In this document: positions 8,714 through 14,400 of the stretch, in pieces
How positions within the stretch are numbered: position 1 is the first letter of the stretch
Layout of the letters: every line of letters starts with the position of its first letter
DNA from: Euryarchaeota archaeon UBA439
GTDB lineage: Archaea > Thermoplasmatota > Poseidoniia > Poseidoniales > Thalassarchaeaceae
NCBI GenBank assembly: GCA_002497245.1
Contig: DANB01000033.1
Coordinates: 50,893-65,671, forward strand
Reading direction: 5' to 3'
DNA: 14,779 bases
The notes under the pieces: generated by a model
What the model was told of the DNA's origin: nothing
Seen by the model: only the letters and a program-made list of their open reading frames with translations
Databases searched by the model: none
Translations under genes and position numbers: made by a program

Positions 8714-10135
8714 TTATTCTGAAACGGAAAGTGCCAGTTTTCTAACTGCCTCTGCCGCATCTGTCATCCTGACTCCCGCACTTTCTGGGTGAAGACTGGA
8801 TGTAAGAGTCGTATGCATAACTGTAGATGAAAGTGTAATTCCGTCTTCACCATTTATCGTTACTTGTACGGGATGTGGGCCCGAAACAGTACTAGGCCAT
8901 GCAACGCCTATCCACAATACCAAAGCCGCATCCAATAATCCATCGAGGGCGGTGATTTGCTTGGTCTCTATTTTTCTACAAGGCACTCTCAGAGTTTGTC
9001 TTTCAGGCTCACCATGGGCAGTTACGACTTCAACCTCAATAATCATATCAGATTTACTGCCGTTATGAACCATTACAAAAAGGTCAGATTGTCCATCAGA
9101 AGATCTTGGAGGCAGGTCTAAATCCATTCGCCAATTATTCTCACTTAGGATTAATTCTCCATTTTTTGATGCATCGTGTAATCTATCAATCAAACGAAAT
9201 AAACCTGGTTGCCATGCTCTAGTGTGTGCTAATAGTCTCTGGATTGTATTGATATTGATTTTATTTTCTGGGTTTGTTAAATAATCCATGGCAGAAATTT
9301 TGTAAACTTCTCTTATGGATTGTAACATTTCTTCATTTGATTGTAGCCCTCTAGCATTCAGATGTAATGATGCTAACATGTGCTCTAAAGCAGCTGCTGG
9401 TTCATGCCCATCTCTTACTTTGTCTATCAATTCATTCGACCAATCGTCCCAACTACCTGCTGTTTCAGGATCTAAGTGTGCAACTAATACTTCTGTAAGT
9501 ACTCTCTCTAAAATACTGTCATGTAACGTGGGAGCATGCAAGGAAAGGAGAGGAAATCGTCTAGAGCGCATGGGTATAGATCCTTCTAAGTAGAAGGTAT
9601 TTAACCAACAAATAACTCCTAAGATTACAGCGAAGCTGATTAAAATTTGGCCTAGAATATATCCTGTCTTAAGCTCCCATACTGCGAATAAAGAAGAGGC
9701 TGCTAATAGTGATGAAAATAACCTCACTCTTTCCCTTAATACTCTCTCGTGAAGTGTATTAAGAATTCTTTCAACTCCAGGGTATGCTTCTTTAGATTTT
9801 AAACCACCAATTCTCAATTGAAGACGGTGTCTTGCAGACATTCTAGCAAATACAGAAGAAATATTTGGAGGTATTAAAAGTATGAAATTTATAGTAAATA
9901 TTGCAATTGCCAATTCTAAAGATGAGTATTCCCATTTAGTTAAAATCACCCCCGCTGAAGTAGGAGCCGCTATAGAAAACCAAAATCGTATTGAAGGTGT
10001 ATACCTAATTGTAGATATCCAAGTCCAAAATCTTCGCTGAGAGTCAATTCTTTGAATTCTTTTTGAAAATGCCTTGTCCTCGCCAAAAGTTGTCTCTGCG
10101 TAAGGAGTGGGCAACATCTCTTTAGGGGGAGTCAC
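8714..10135 (-). CDS. Membrane protein of unknown function with soluble C-terminal half
   Basis: I do not recognise this 473-residue protein. The first 190 residues contain hydrophobic segments at about 51-66, 72-91, 138-155 and 158-182, arranged as two hairpins separated by a basic, probably cytosolic stretch (about 96-137, rich in Arg). Residues 200-325 are predicted helical, with an acidic segment (HLDPETAGSWDDWSNEL) and no recognisable catalytic motif. Residues 330-445 look beta-rich (WRMDLDLPP, DLFVMVHNGS, MIIEVEVVTAHG, HPVQVTINGE), like an Ig- or C2-type sandwich, ending in an amphipathic helix. The architecture suggests a membrane-anchored scaffold or sensor, but that is a guess. The start is GTG with an in-frame stop shortly upstream; ATG at 10117 is the alternative. 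It probably heads the transcript that includes the flavoprotein, HIT and acyltransferase genes. Confidence 0.8.
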   Translation of the reverse strand: MTPPKEMLPTPYAETTFGEDKAFSKRIQRIDSQRRFWTWISTIRYTPSIRFWFSIAAPTSAGVILTKWEYSSLELAIAIFTINFILLIPPNISSVFARMSARHRLQLRIGGLKSKEAYPGVERILNTLHERVLRERVRLFSSLLAASSLFAVWELKTGYILGQILISFAVILGVICWLNTFYLEGSIPMRSRRFPLLSLHAPTLHDSILERVLTEVLVAHLDPETAGSWDDWSNELIDKVRDGHEPAAALEHMLASLHLNARGLQSNEEMLQSIREVYKISAMDYLTNPENKININTIQRLLAHTRAWQPGLFRLIDRLHDASKNGELILSENNWRMDLDLPPRSSDGQSDLFVMVHNGSKSDMIIEVEVVTAHGEPERQTLRVPCRKIETKQITALDGLLDAALVLWIGVAWPSTVSGPHPVQVTINGEDGITLSSTVMHTTLTSSLHPESAGVRMTDAAEAVRKLALSVSE

Positions 10136-10241
10136 GGCTCTACGAAGTAGTCAATATCCTTGATGCCATCGGAAGATTTGCTGGAAAATATAGGATTTTT
10201 GCGACCATCACATTTCTTGAAGCATATGCTCTCGCATATAC
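10136..10241. promoter_or_regulatory. Divergent promoter region between the unknown membrane protein and tRNA-Arg
   Basis: These 106 bases separate a minus-strand gene from the plus-strand tRNA. On the minus strand a TATA-like CCTATATTTTCC sits about 50 bases before the GTG at 10135. On the plus strand AGCATATGCT (10221-10230) and the nearby GCATATA (10234-10240) lie within 25 bases of the mature tRNA end, where an archaeal box A is expected. Box assignments are by eye. Confidence 0.35.
10221..10230. promoter_or_regulatory. Second copy of the AGCATATGCT palindrome
   Basis: A perfect 10-bp palindrome at -21 to -12 from the tRNA-Arg 5' end. It is the same ten bases as the core of the palindrome at 4468-4479. 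It may act as an operator or be part of the tRNA promoter. Confidence 0.35.
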
Positions 10242-10318
10242 GGGCGATTAGTGTAGTCTGGATATCACCTTGGCCTCCTAAGCCGAGAACCCGGGTTCAA
10301 ATCCTGGATCGCCCGCCA
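10242..10318 (+). tRNA. tRNA-Arg (anticodon CCT), CCA encoded
   Basis: The cloverleaf can be drawn by eye. The acceptor GGGCGAT pairs with ATCGCCC; the anticodon stem TTGGC/GCCGA encloses loop CTCCTAA, giving anticodon CCT that reads AGG (Arg). The T arm is CCGGG-TTCAAAT-CCTGG with one G-T pair, and the variable loop is GAAC. The D arm contains the conserved GG. The discriminator is G at 10315 and CCA is in the DNA. No intron. The CCA ends one base before the stop codon of the convergent RFC-like gene, so there is no spacer between the two. Confidence 0.95.
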
Positions 10319-11458
10319 CTAAGAAAAGGCGAGGCCGTGTCTTCTTCCGGCCTTTGCAACACGATGAAGGAATTGCTCTAATGGAATTCTAGCATGCATT
10401 GAGTTTTGCAGATTCTTGTCACAATCTGCTAGTGCATCTAATATTTCACACCTTAATTCATCAGTAATTGAAATTCTTCTACTAATAACTACTTCATGAA
10501 TCTGTGATATGACATCCTCGGAATCTAATCCATATTCGTTCATTAATTTATCAATTTCTGCAATGGCACCTGAAAGAATTTTCTTATTTCTACCATTTCT
10601 TTTCTCCCATTTCCACTCTACAACTTTTCCTCTTAATGCGAGTTCAAGAAGATGTCTTCCTGCTTGAAGAGTTGTCGCTTGAATCAATTTATGTACAGCC
10701 GATCTATCAGATGCTAGTCCTCTAGATTCAAGCATTTCCAACGTAAAAATTGATTTTCTAAGATTCCCTTTACATACGTATACTATATCTCCAATCACAC
10801 CTTCGTTTTTTTCAACATTCTCTGCATCACATATAGAATTCAAGGATGAAACTAATTGTTCTGTAGATGTTGATGGTATTCTTATCATTTGGGTTCTGGA
10901 CCTTAATGCATCAATAATCCTACTCGGAGCTCTGGCGACCAAAATAAATCTAGAAGCATTACCTACCGTTTCCATCATACGACGAAGGTAGGCTTGACGG
11001 ATGTGCCCTAAATGATCCGCATCTTCTAAAACAATAACTCTGCTAACAGGTATTTGTCCGTCTTGGAGTTCTATTTCTCTTCCTGCTGGAGGTATGTCTG
11101 ATTCTTTGGTCTGCATAATTCCCCTATCAAAAGCGTCCAAAGACATGCGCCCTGCTAATGTATCTGAAGAATCTGTGCCGCCGGGTCTTAGAAAATTTTC
11201 AAATTTCGCCATAGCACCGCTAGATTTTGCTAAATCTCTACATTGAAGGATATGTGTAGTGGATGTCCAACCGGGACCGAGCATTTGTCTGGCGACTAAC
11301 TTCCAAGATGCTGTTTTCCCGACTCCTGCGGGTCCTGTAATTAGTAAATTTGGAGGATTTGGAGACAAACTGGCAGAAATCAATGCTTGGCGTAAATTTT
11401 GAGGAATAGCGAGTTCCTCAAAAGTTCGAGGAGAATGTTCACTGAGCCAACTTGCCAC
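10319..11458 (-). CDS. RFC small-subunit-like AAA+ clamp-loader ATPase
   Basis: This 379-residue AAA+ protein matches replication factor C small subunits in order: an N-terminal RTFEELAIPQNLRQAL segment (the usual P-x-x-L-D-D-hh-G-q equivalent), Walker A GPAGVGKT at 42-49, Walker B at 141-148 (VIVLEDAD), a sensor region (RFILVARAPSRI), the arginine-finger motif (SRT at 187-189, usually SRC) and a C-terminal helical collar. It acts in loading the sliding clamp PCNA onto primer-template DNA. It departs from the norm in the Walker B, where E-D stands in place of the usual D-E, and in a 45-residue insert at about 92-137. At 379 residues it is longer than usual archaeal RfcS (about 320). It could be a second, specialised small subunit. 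The start is GTG, forced by an in-frame TGA ten bases upstream. It follows rpoP by 40 bases. Confidence 0.85.
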   Translation of the reverse strand: MASWLSEHSPRTFEELAIPQNLRQALISASLSPNPPNLLITGPAGVGKTASWKLVARQMLGPGWTSTTHILQCRDLAKSSGAMAKFENFLRPGGTDSSDTLAGRMSLDAFDRGIMQTKESDIPPAGREIELQDGQIPVSRVIVLEDADHLGHIRQAYLRRMMETVGNASRFILVARAPSRIIDALRSRTQMIRIPSTSTEQLVSSLNSICDAENVEKNEGVIGDIVYVCKGNLRKSIFTLEMLESRGLASDRSAVHKLIQATTLQAGRHLLELALRGKVVEWKWEKRNGRNKKILSGAIAEIDKLMNEYGLDSEDVISQIHEVVISRRISITDELRCEILDALADCDKNLQNSMHARIPLEQFLHRVAKAGRRHGLAFS

Positions 11459-11498
11459 AACATAGCGTCAAAGTGGAGGCTCTTGAATTGAACGATTT

Positions 11499-11768
11499 TT
11501 ATTCTGCCTTCAAAATCTTATGTCGGCCGCCTTTACGAGGCTTGACAAATATTCTGTAACCGCAGGACCTGCAAGATTTTCCTGTTGAACCTGCTTCTGT
11601 CCAAGTTAATTGCCCACAACGAAGACATTTGTATCGGATTTCCAAAGGATCCATTGAGGACTCACAATGATTGCACCTAGGTAGTTCGGTTTCGCTCCAC
11701 GGCCTTCTATCAGTACGGTTGCACTGCCGACATTTGTGAAGAATTAGTTTCTCAGCGCTCTTTGCCAT
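11499..11768 (-). CDS. rpoP: DNA-directed RNA polymerase subunit P (Rpb12-like) with an extra zinc ribbon
   Basis: The last 45 residues match archaeal RpoP, the homologue of eukaryotic Rpb12/Rpc10: YKCLRCG, then a second CxxC (Cys66, Cys69) and the diagnostic GYRIFVKPR ending in a basic tail. This subunit helps anchor RNA polymerase subunits D, L and N. Canonical RpoP is about 45-50 residues; this protein has 89 because an additional zinc ribbon (Cys13, Cys16, Cys32, Cys35) precedes it. Both pairs have CxxC spacing, so two Zn ions are expected. The ATG at 11768 (preceded by a TTG) has a GGCGGG sequence just upstream, so I use it. It sits between guaAA and the RFC-like gene with 43- and 40-base gaps, likely in one transcript. 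Identification of the C-terminal half is firm; the role of the extra ribbon is unknown. Confidence 0.85.
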   Translation of the reverse strand: MAKSAEKLILHKCRQCNRTDRRPWSETELPRCNHCESSMDPLEIRYKCLRCGQLTWTEAGSTGKSCRSCGYRIFVKPRKGGRHKILKAE

Positions 11769-11811
11769 CAAACCCGCCGACTGGAGGACCCTTATTCAAT
11801 CTGTGGTTGAA

Positions 11812-12432
11812 TTATTGAGCGCTACGTGCCCTCAAACATACTGCAACAAAGTTCTCAAAAATCTTAGCGCCATACTCGGAGTCATTCACTTCTGGGTGAA
11901 ATTGAAGTCCGAAACGGTCACCAGTATCGTTCTCCATGGCTTGGACAGCACAATTATCACTTAATGCCGTTATTCTGAAACCATCAGGAACATCAATTAC
12001 CTCATCATTATGACTTTCCCAAACTCCTTGTTTCTCGGGAGTATCGACAAATAATTCTCCTCCGCCATCGATTAATTCTATTGATGCCGCTCCAAATTCC
12101 GGATTAGGAGCTTCTTGTGACTTGCCTCCATAATATCCTGCCATGAATTGATGGCCTGCGCATATTCCCAAAATAGGGACATTAAGAGTTAGATATTCGG
12201 CACAATTGCCCAATTCTCCAGTTAATCCCACTCTGGCTGCCCCTCCTGAAAGGATTAGCCCATCGACTTTTCTAAGTTCAGAAAGGGGCGTTTTATTAGA
12301 GAGAATTTGAGTATCTACTCCTAGATATCTCAACATTCGCCACTCTCTATGGGTCCATTGCCCTCCGTTATCGATAACATCGATGACCAATTTCTCCTCT
12401 GACATGACATAATCGAGTTGCAAGAGGGTCAT
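11812..12432 (-). CDS. guaAA: GMP synthase [glutamine-hydrolyzing] subunit A (glutamine amidotransferase)
   Basis: This 206-residue class I glutamine amidotransferase supplies ammonia to the separate ATP-pyrophosphatase subunit that turns XMP into GMP; in archaea the two are split, in bacteria fused as GuaA. The catalytic triad is visible: Cys91 in GICAGHQ, His179 and Glu181 in FHPE. Other signatures are IDNGGQWTHREWRMLRYLG near the start, SGGAARVGLTG for the oxyanion and glutamine region, and VWESHNDEV, a GuaA-type marker. The length is typical for the stand-alone subunit. The ATG at 12432 has AGGGG seven bases upstream; the ATG at residue 10 (12405) starts where the family usually begins but has no such site. 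It heads the rpoP and RFC-like genes and is divergent from tRNA-Asp. The synthetase subunit gene is not in the window. Confidence 0.93.
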   Translation of the reverse strand: MTLLQLDYVMSEEKLVIDVIDNGGQWTHREWRMLRYLGVDTQILSNKTPLSELRKVDGLILSGGAARVGLTGELGNCAEYLTLNVPILGICAGHQFMAGYYGGKSQEAPNPEFGAASIELIDGGGELFVDTPEKQGVWESHNDEVIDVPDGFRITALSDNCAVQAMENDTGDRFGLQFHPEVNDSEYGAKIFENFVAVCLRARSAQ

Positions 12433-12439
12433 GAATTAT

Positions 12440-12444
12440 CCCCT
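12440..12444 (-). promoter_or_regulatory. Shine-Dalgarno site of guaAA
   Basis: AGGGG on the minus strand, seven bases before the ATG at 12432. It supports that start over the internal ATG at 12405. Confidence 0.5.
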
Positions 12445-12514
12445 GAAATGGCTTCAGAATTGCAACCTTGGTTTGGGTGCGTTTGAAATACACTACCTTT
12501 GTCGTGATGCTACT

Positions 12515-12590
12515 GCCCCGATGGTGTAGTGGCCTATCATGCAGCCCTGTCGAGGCTGCGACCCGGGTTCAAATCCCGGTCGGGGCGCCA
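12515..12590 (+). tRNA. tRNA-Asp (anticodon GTC), CCA encoded
   Basis: The acceptor GCCCCGA pairs with TCGGGGC, and the anticodon stem CAGCC/GGCTG is perfect around loop CTGTCGA, giving anticodon GTC (Asp, GAC/GAT). The T arm CCGGG-TTCAAAT-CCCGG is fully paired; the variable loop is CGAC. The discriminator is G at 12587, followed by an encoded CCA. No intron. Divergent from guaAA, which begins 82 bases upstream on the other strand. A short T run at 12635-12639 could end transcription. Confidence 0.96.
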
Positions 12591-12683
12591 CTGATTCAAC
12601 TTCTCTATTACCAGTTGGTTTCAACTCTTTGCCCTTTTTCCAATACGCACGATACAAGAAAAATACAAGGATATTTATGTGAA

Positions 12684-12694
12684 GAATATAAAAC
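12684..12694 (+). promoter_or_regulatory. Possible TATA box for the small ORF at 12735
   Basis: GAATATAAAAC lies in a very A+T-rich stretch after tRNA-Asp, about 25 bases before the ATG at 12712 and about 45 before the ATG at 12735. That is the right distance for an archaeal TATA box driving a leaderless or short-leader message. Judged by eye only. Confidence 0.4.
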
Positions 12695-12734
12695 TAAACA
12701 GATATTCATTAATGAATCATTACGAACAACATTA

Positions 12735-12824
12735 ATGAACGCCGGACATATACTAGCAATTCTAATTGGTTTTTACGCTTCTTTCGCTGTTACAGTAATG
12801 AGTGTCTCCCCATTATTAGGTTGA
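12735..12824 (+). CDS. Candidate small single-span membrane peptide (29 aa)
   Basis: A short open frame from ATG at 12735 to TGA at 12822 encodes a peptide with one hydrophobic helix (ILAILIGFYASFAVTVM) and no charge except at the start. A good TATA-like element lies 45 bases upstream (12684-12694). No Shine-Dalgarno is present, which fits leaderless or short-leader translation. The frame is open further upstream through the tRNA-Asp gene, which is coincidence. It stops four bases before the end of the convergent small ORF at 12829-12951. No family recognised; a plausible but unproven gene. Confidence 0.4.
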   Translation: MNAGHILAILIGFYASFAVTVMSVSPLLG

Positions 12825-12828
12825 TCAA

Positions 12829-12951
12829 TTATACCATGCTTTGATTTTCATCGGAAAATATCTTTATGATAATATAGGATAAAGCCAAGATTACCAAAAG
12901 CAATGGACAGCAGAACTCTAACCATCCCCAGTAGAAGCCCGGAAGAAGCAT
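12829..12951 (-). CDS. Candidate small membrane protein (40 aa) downstream of the acyltransferase gene
   Basis: Reading from ATG at 12951 gives a 40-residue protein with a protein-like composition: MLLPGFYWGWLEFCCP, a hydrophobic helix (LLLVILALSYIIIKIF), and a polar acidic tail (SDENQSMV). The aromatic, Cys-Cys-Pro lead and sharp change to a polar tail look more like a true short membrane protein than noise. An in-frame TGA lies six bases before the ATG. It begins 38 bases after the stop of the acyltransferase-3 gene on the same strand, so it could be read from the same transcript. No Shine-Dalgarno is seen. I do not recognise a family. Confidence 0.45.
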   Translation of the reverse strand: MLLPGFYWGWLEFCCPLLLVILALSYIIIKIFSDENQSMV

Positions 12952-12988
12952 GAAATTTCATAGAAGAGTTTGGCCTTAATGATTTTGC

Positions 12989-14275
12989 TCATTTTGCACC
13001 ACCCAATTCTGCAATTACTCCTGCTCCAATTAGCCACACCAGTAGTATGAAGATCATTCCGATTGTTATCGCGTTGAAGAATAAGGAGTACAATATTCGG
13101 ATTGTAATGTCCTCGGTTCTGTTGTAAGGGAATAGTTTGTTGACCTCTTCATTTCCACCTTTGATGCCGAACAACGGTCGGAATAGGACGGCCCTTCTGG
13201 CAATCTCAAAGCAAATCATCACGCCTACGAAAACAATGATAGTTCCAATAACCATCGATGGATAGTAACCCAACCCAATCAAAGCAAACAGAGCAATGGG
13301 GAGGAAAGTCAAGTGCATGTGGACAATGTAGGTAGGGTATACTGCCTCGTTGAGATATGCGAGCCATTTACTGGGTTTGTTGAGAAGTTTGGAGGCCCAA
13401 CTAAAGATGAATAGGCACCAGAACCATGCATGAAAAGACTGGATTAGAGCAGCTATGGTCGGCTCTAGAGAGAATGCATCGTATCCCTTGTCTACCCAGC
13501 CGCCCTCGTAAATCTCAGGTGTTTCGAATATTTCTCCACTGATGAACCAAACAATGGCCAAAATAGGAGTTATAATTGTGACTGGGATTCGAATTTTATC
13601 AATTGCAGGAAAGTAATCCTCTTTGGCTGCAATCATCAGATATCCGAATAGGAAATAAATCAGATATCGTGGAAATTCCCACCACATTCCGACTTCTCCG
13701 AAGCCCCACGGTTTGAACAGAATGCCATTGAGGGCGAGGATTAGTGGCGGCAATAGCAGCAGGCCCATCCCATATCGAATATTCAATAACGAGCGGGTTG
13801 CCTGTACTATCTTGCCGTCAGGGTTGTTGCGTACGTGTGAAAAAAGAGGAGTTAGAATAACGGAGTAAATCAATAGGTTGTAGATGAACCAAAGATGGCC
13901 ATATGGCATCCTTTCAGATCCAGGGAATATCTCGAGTAGTTTACCTGCTGTATCAAGAGGGTTGAAGATTCCGAAAAAAAGAATGTAAGTCCCAAACAAA
14001 AGGGGGATCCCGAGTCGAGAGAATCTCTCCTTGATGTAAACATCCCAAGTTCTTCTTCGAAATGCGAACGCAGTACCCATTCCTGAGATGACAAACAGGG
14101 CTGCCAATCTCCACTGATGCATGACTCCAATAATTATGAATAAAAAAAGATTGAATAATTCCATGCTGCTATCTTCGCCCTCAAGTTGACCAAGAGAAAA
14201 GACTGCGTAATGGAACCAAATGAGTAACCCAAACAGGATGACCCTCAGCCAGTCAATATCATGACGGCGGATCAT
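12989..14275 (-). CDS. Acyltransferase-3 family integral membrane protein (OpgC-like)
   Basis: The 428-residue protein is almost entirely hydrophobic, with about ten membrane segments. It starts with the hallmark of acyltransferase-3 proteins, RHDIDWLRVILFGLLIWFH, in which Arg11 and His22 are the conserved arginine and histidine. The next signature, WRLAALFVISGMGTAFAFRRR followed by RFSRLGIPLLFG, is typical of the OpgC (glucan succinylation) side of the family. Such enzymes transfer acyl groups, often acetyl or succinyl, to sugars or lipids at the membrane. The ATG at 14275 follows AAGGTG with five bases of spacing, which supports it. It is divergent from the RidA-type gene with 125 bases between. 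By eye the gene has more G+C than the left half of the window, which may hint at transfer; I did not count it. The acceptor is unknown. Confidence 0.88.
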   Translation of the reverse strand: MIRRHDIDWLRVILFGLLIWFHYAVFSLGQLEGEDSSMELFNLFLFIIIGVMHQWRLAALFVISGMGTAFAFRRRTWDVYIKERFSRLGIPLLFGTYILFFGIFNPLDTAGKLLEIFPGSERMPYGHLWFIYNLLIYSVILTPLFSHVRNNPDGKIVQATRSLLNIRYGMGLLLLPPLILALNGILFKPWGFGEVGMWWEFPRYLIYFLFGYLMIAAKEDYFPAIDKIRIPVTIITPILAIVWFISGEIFETPEIYEGGWVDKGYDAFSLEPTIAALIQSFHAWFWCLFIFSWASKLLNKPSKWLAYLNEAVYPTYIVHMHLTFLPIALFALIGLGYYPSMVIGTIIVFVGVMICFEIARRAVLFRPLFGIKGGNEEVNKLFPYNRTEDITIRILYSLFFNAITIGMIFILLVWLIGAGVIAELGGAK

Positions 14276-14280
14276 TATGT

Positions 14281-14286
14281 CACCTT
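14281..14286 (-). promoter_or_regulatory. Shine-Dalgarno site of the acyltransferase-3 gene
   Basis: AAGGTG on the minus strand, five bases before the ATG at 14275. Clear match to the anti-Shine-Dalgarno and consistent with the N-terminal family motif. Confidence 0.6.
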
Positions 14287-14388
14287 AGGCGATTGAAACA
14301 TACATCTTGGTAGAATCAATCCTCATATCAATAAATTGGTACCTTGTGCAGGGAATTAGATAGATAGTGTCATAGGTTGTCTAGGATT

Positions 14389-14392
14389 GGAG
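14389..14392 (+). promoter_or_regulatory. Shine-Dalgarno site of the RidA-family gene
   Basis: GGAG (in ATTGGAG) lies eight bases before the ATG at 14401 and supports that start. Confidence 0.55.
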
Positions 14393-14400
14393 TTTTCTCA

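Noticed and set aside
10160..10381. 73-codon plus-strand frame across tRNA-Arg and the end of the RFC-like gene.
   Set aside because: It translates a tRNA and the antisense of a known gene.
12468..12734. Long plus-strand frame that runs through the tRNA-Asp gene.
   Set aside because: The first part is tRNA sequence translated by chance; only the last 29 codons are kept as a candidate.
12848..12961. Alternative 37-codon minus-strand frame in the same gap, also with a hydrophobic stretch.
   Set aside because: It overlaps the 40-codon frame in another register and looks less natural (charged residue within the helix). It is not excluded, but I preferred the other.
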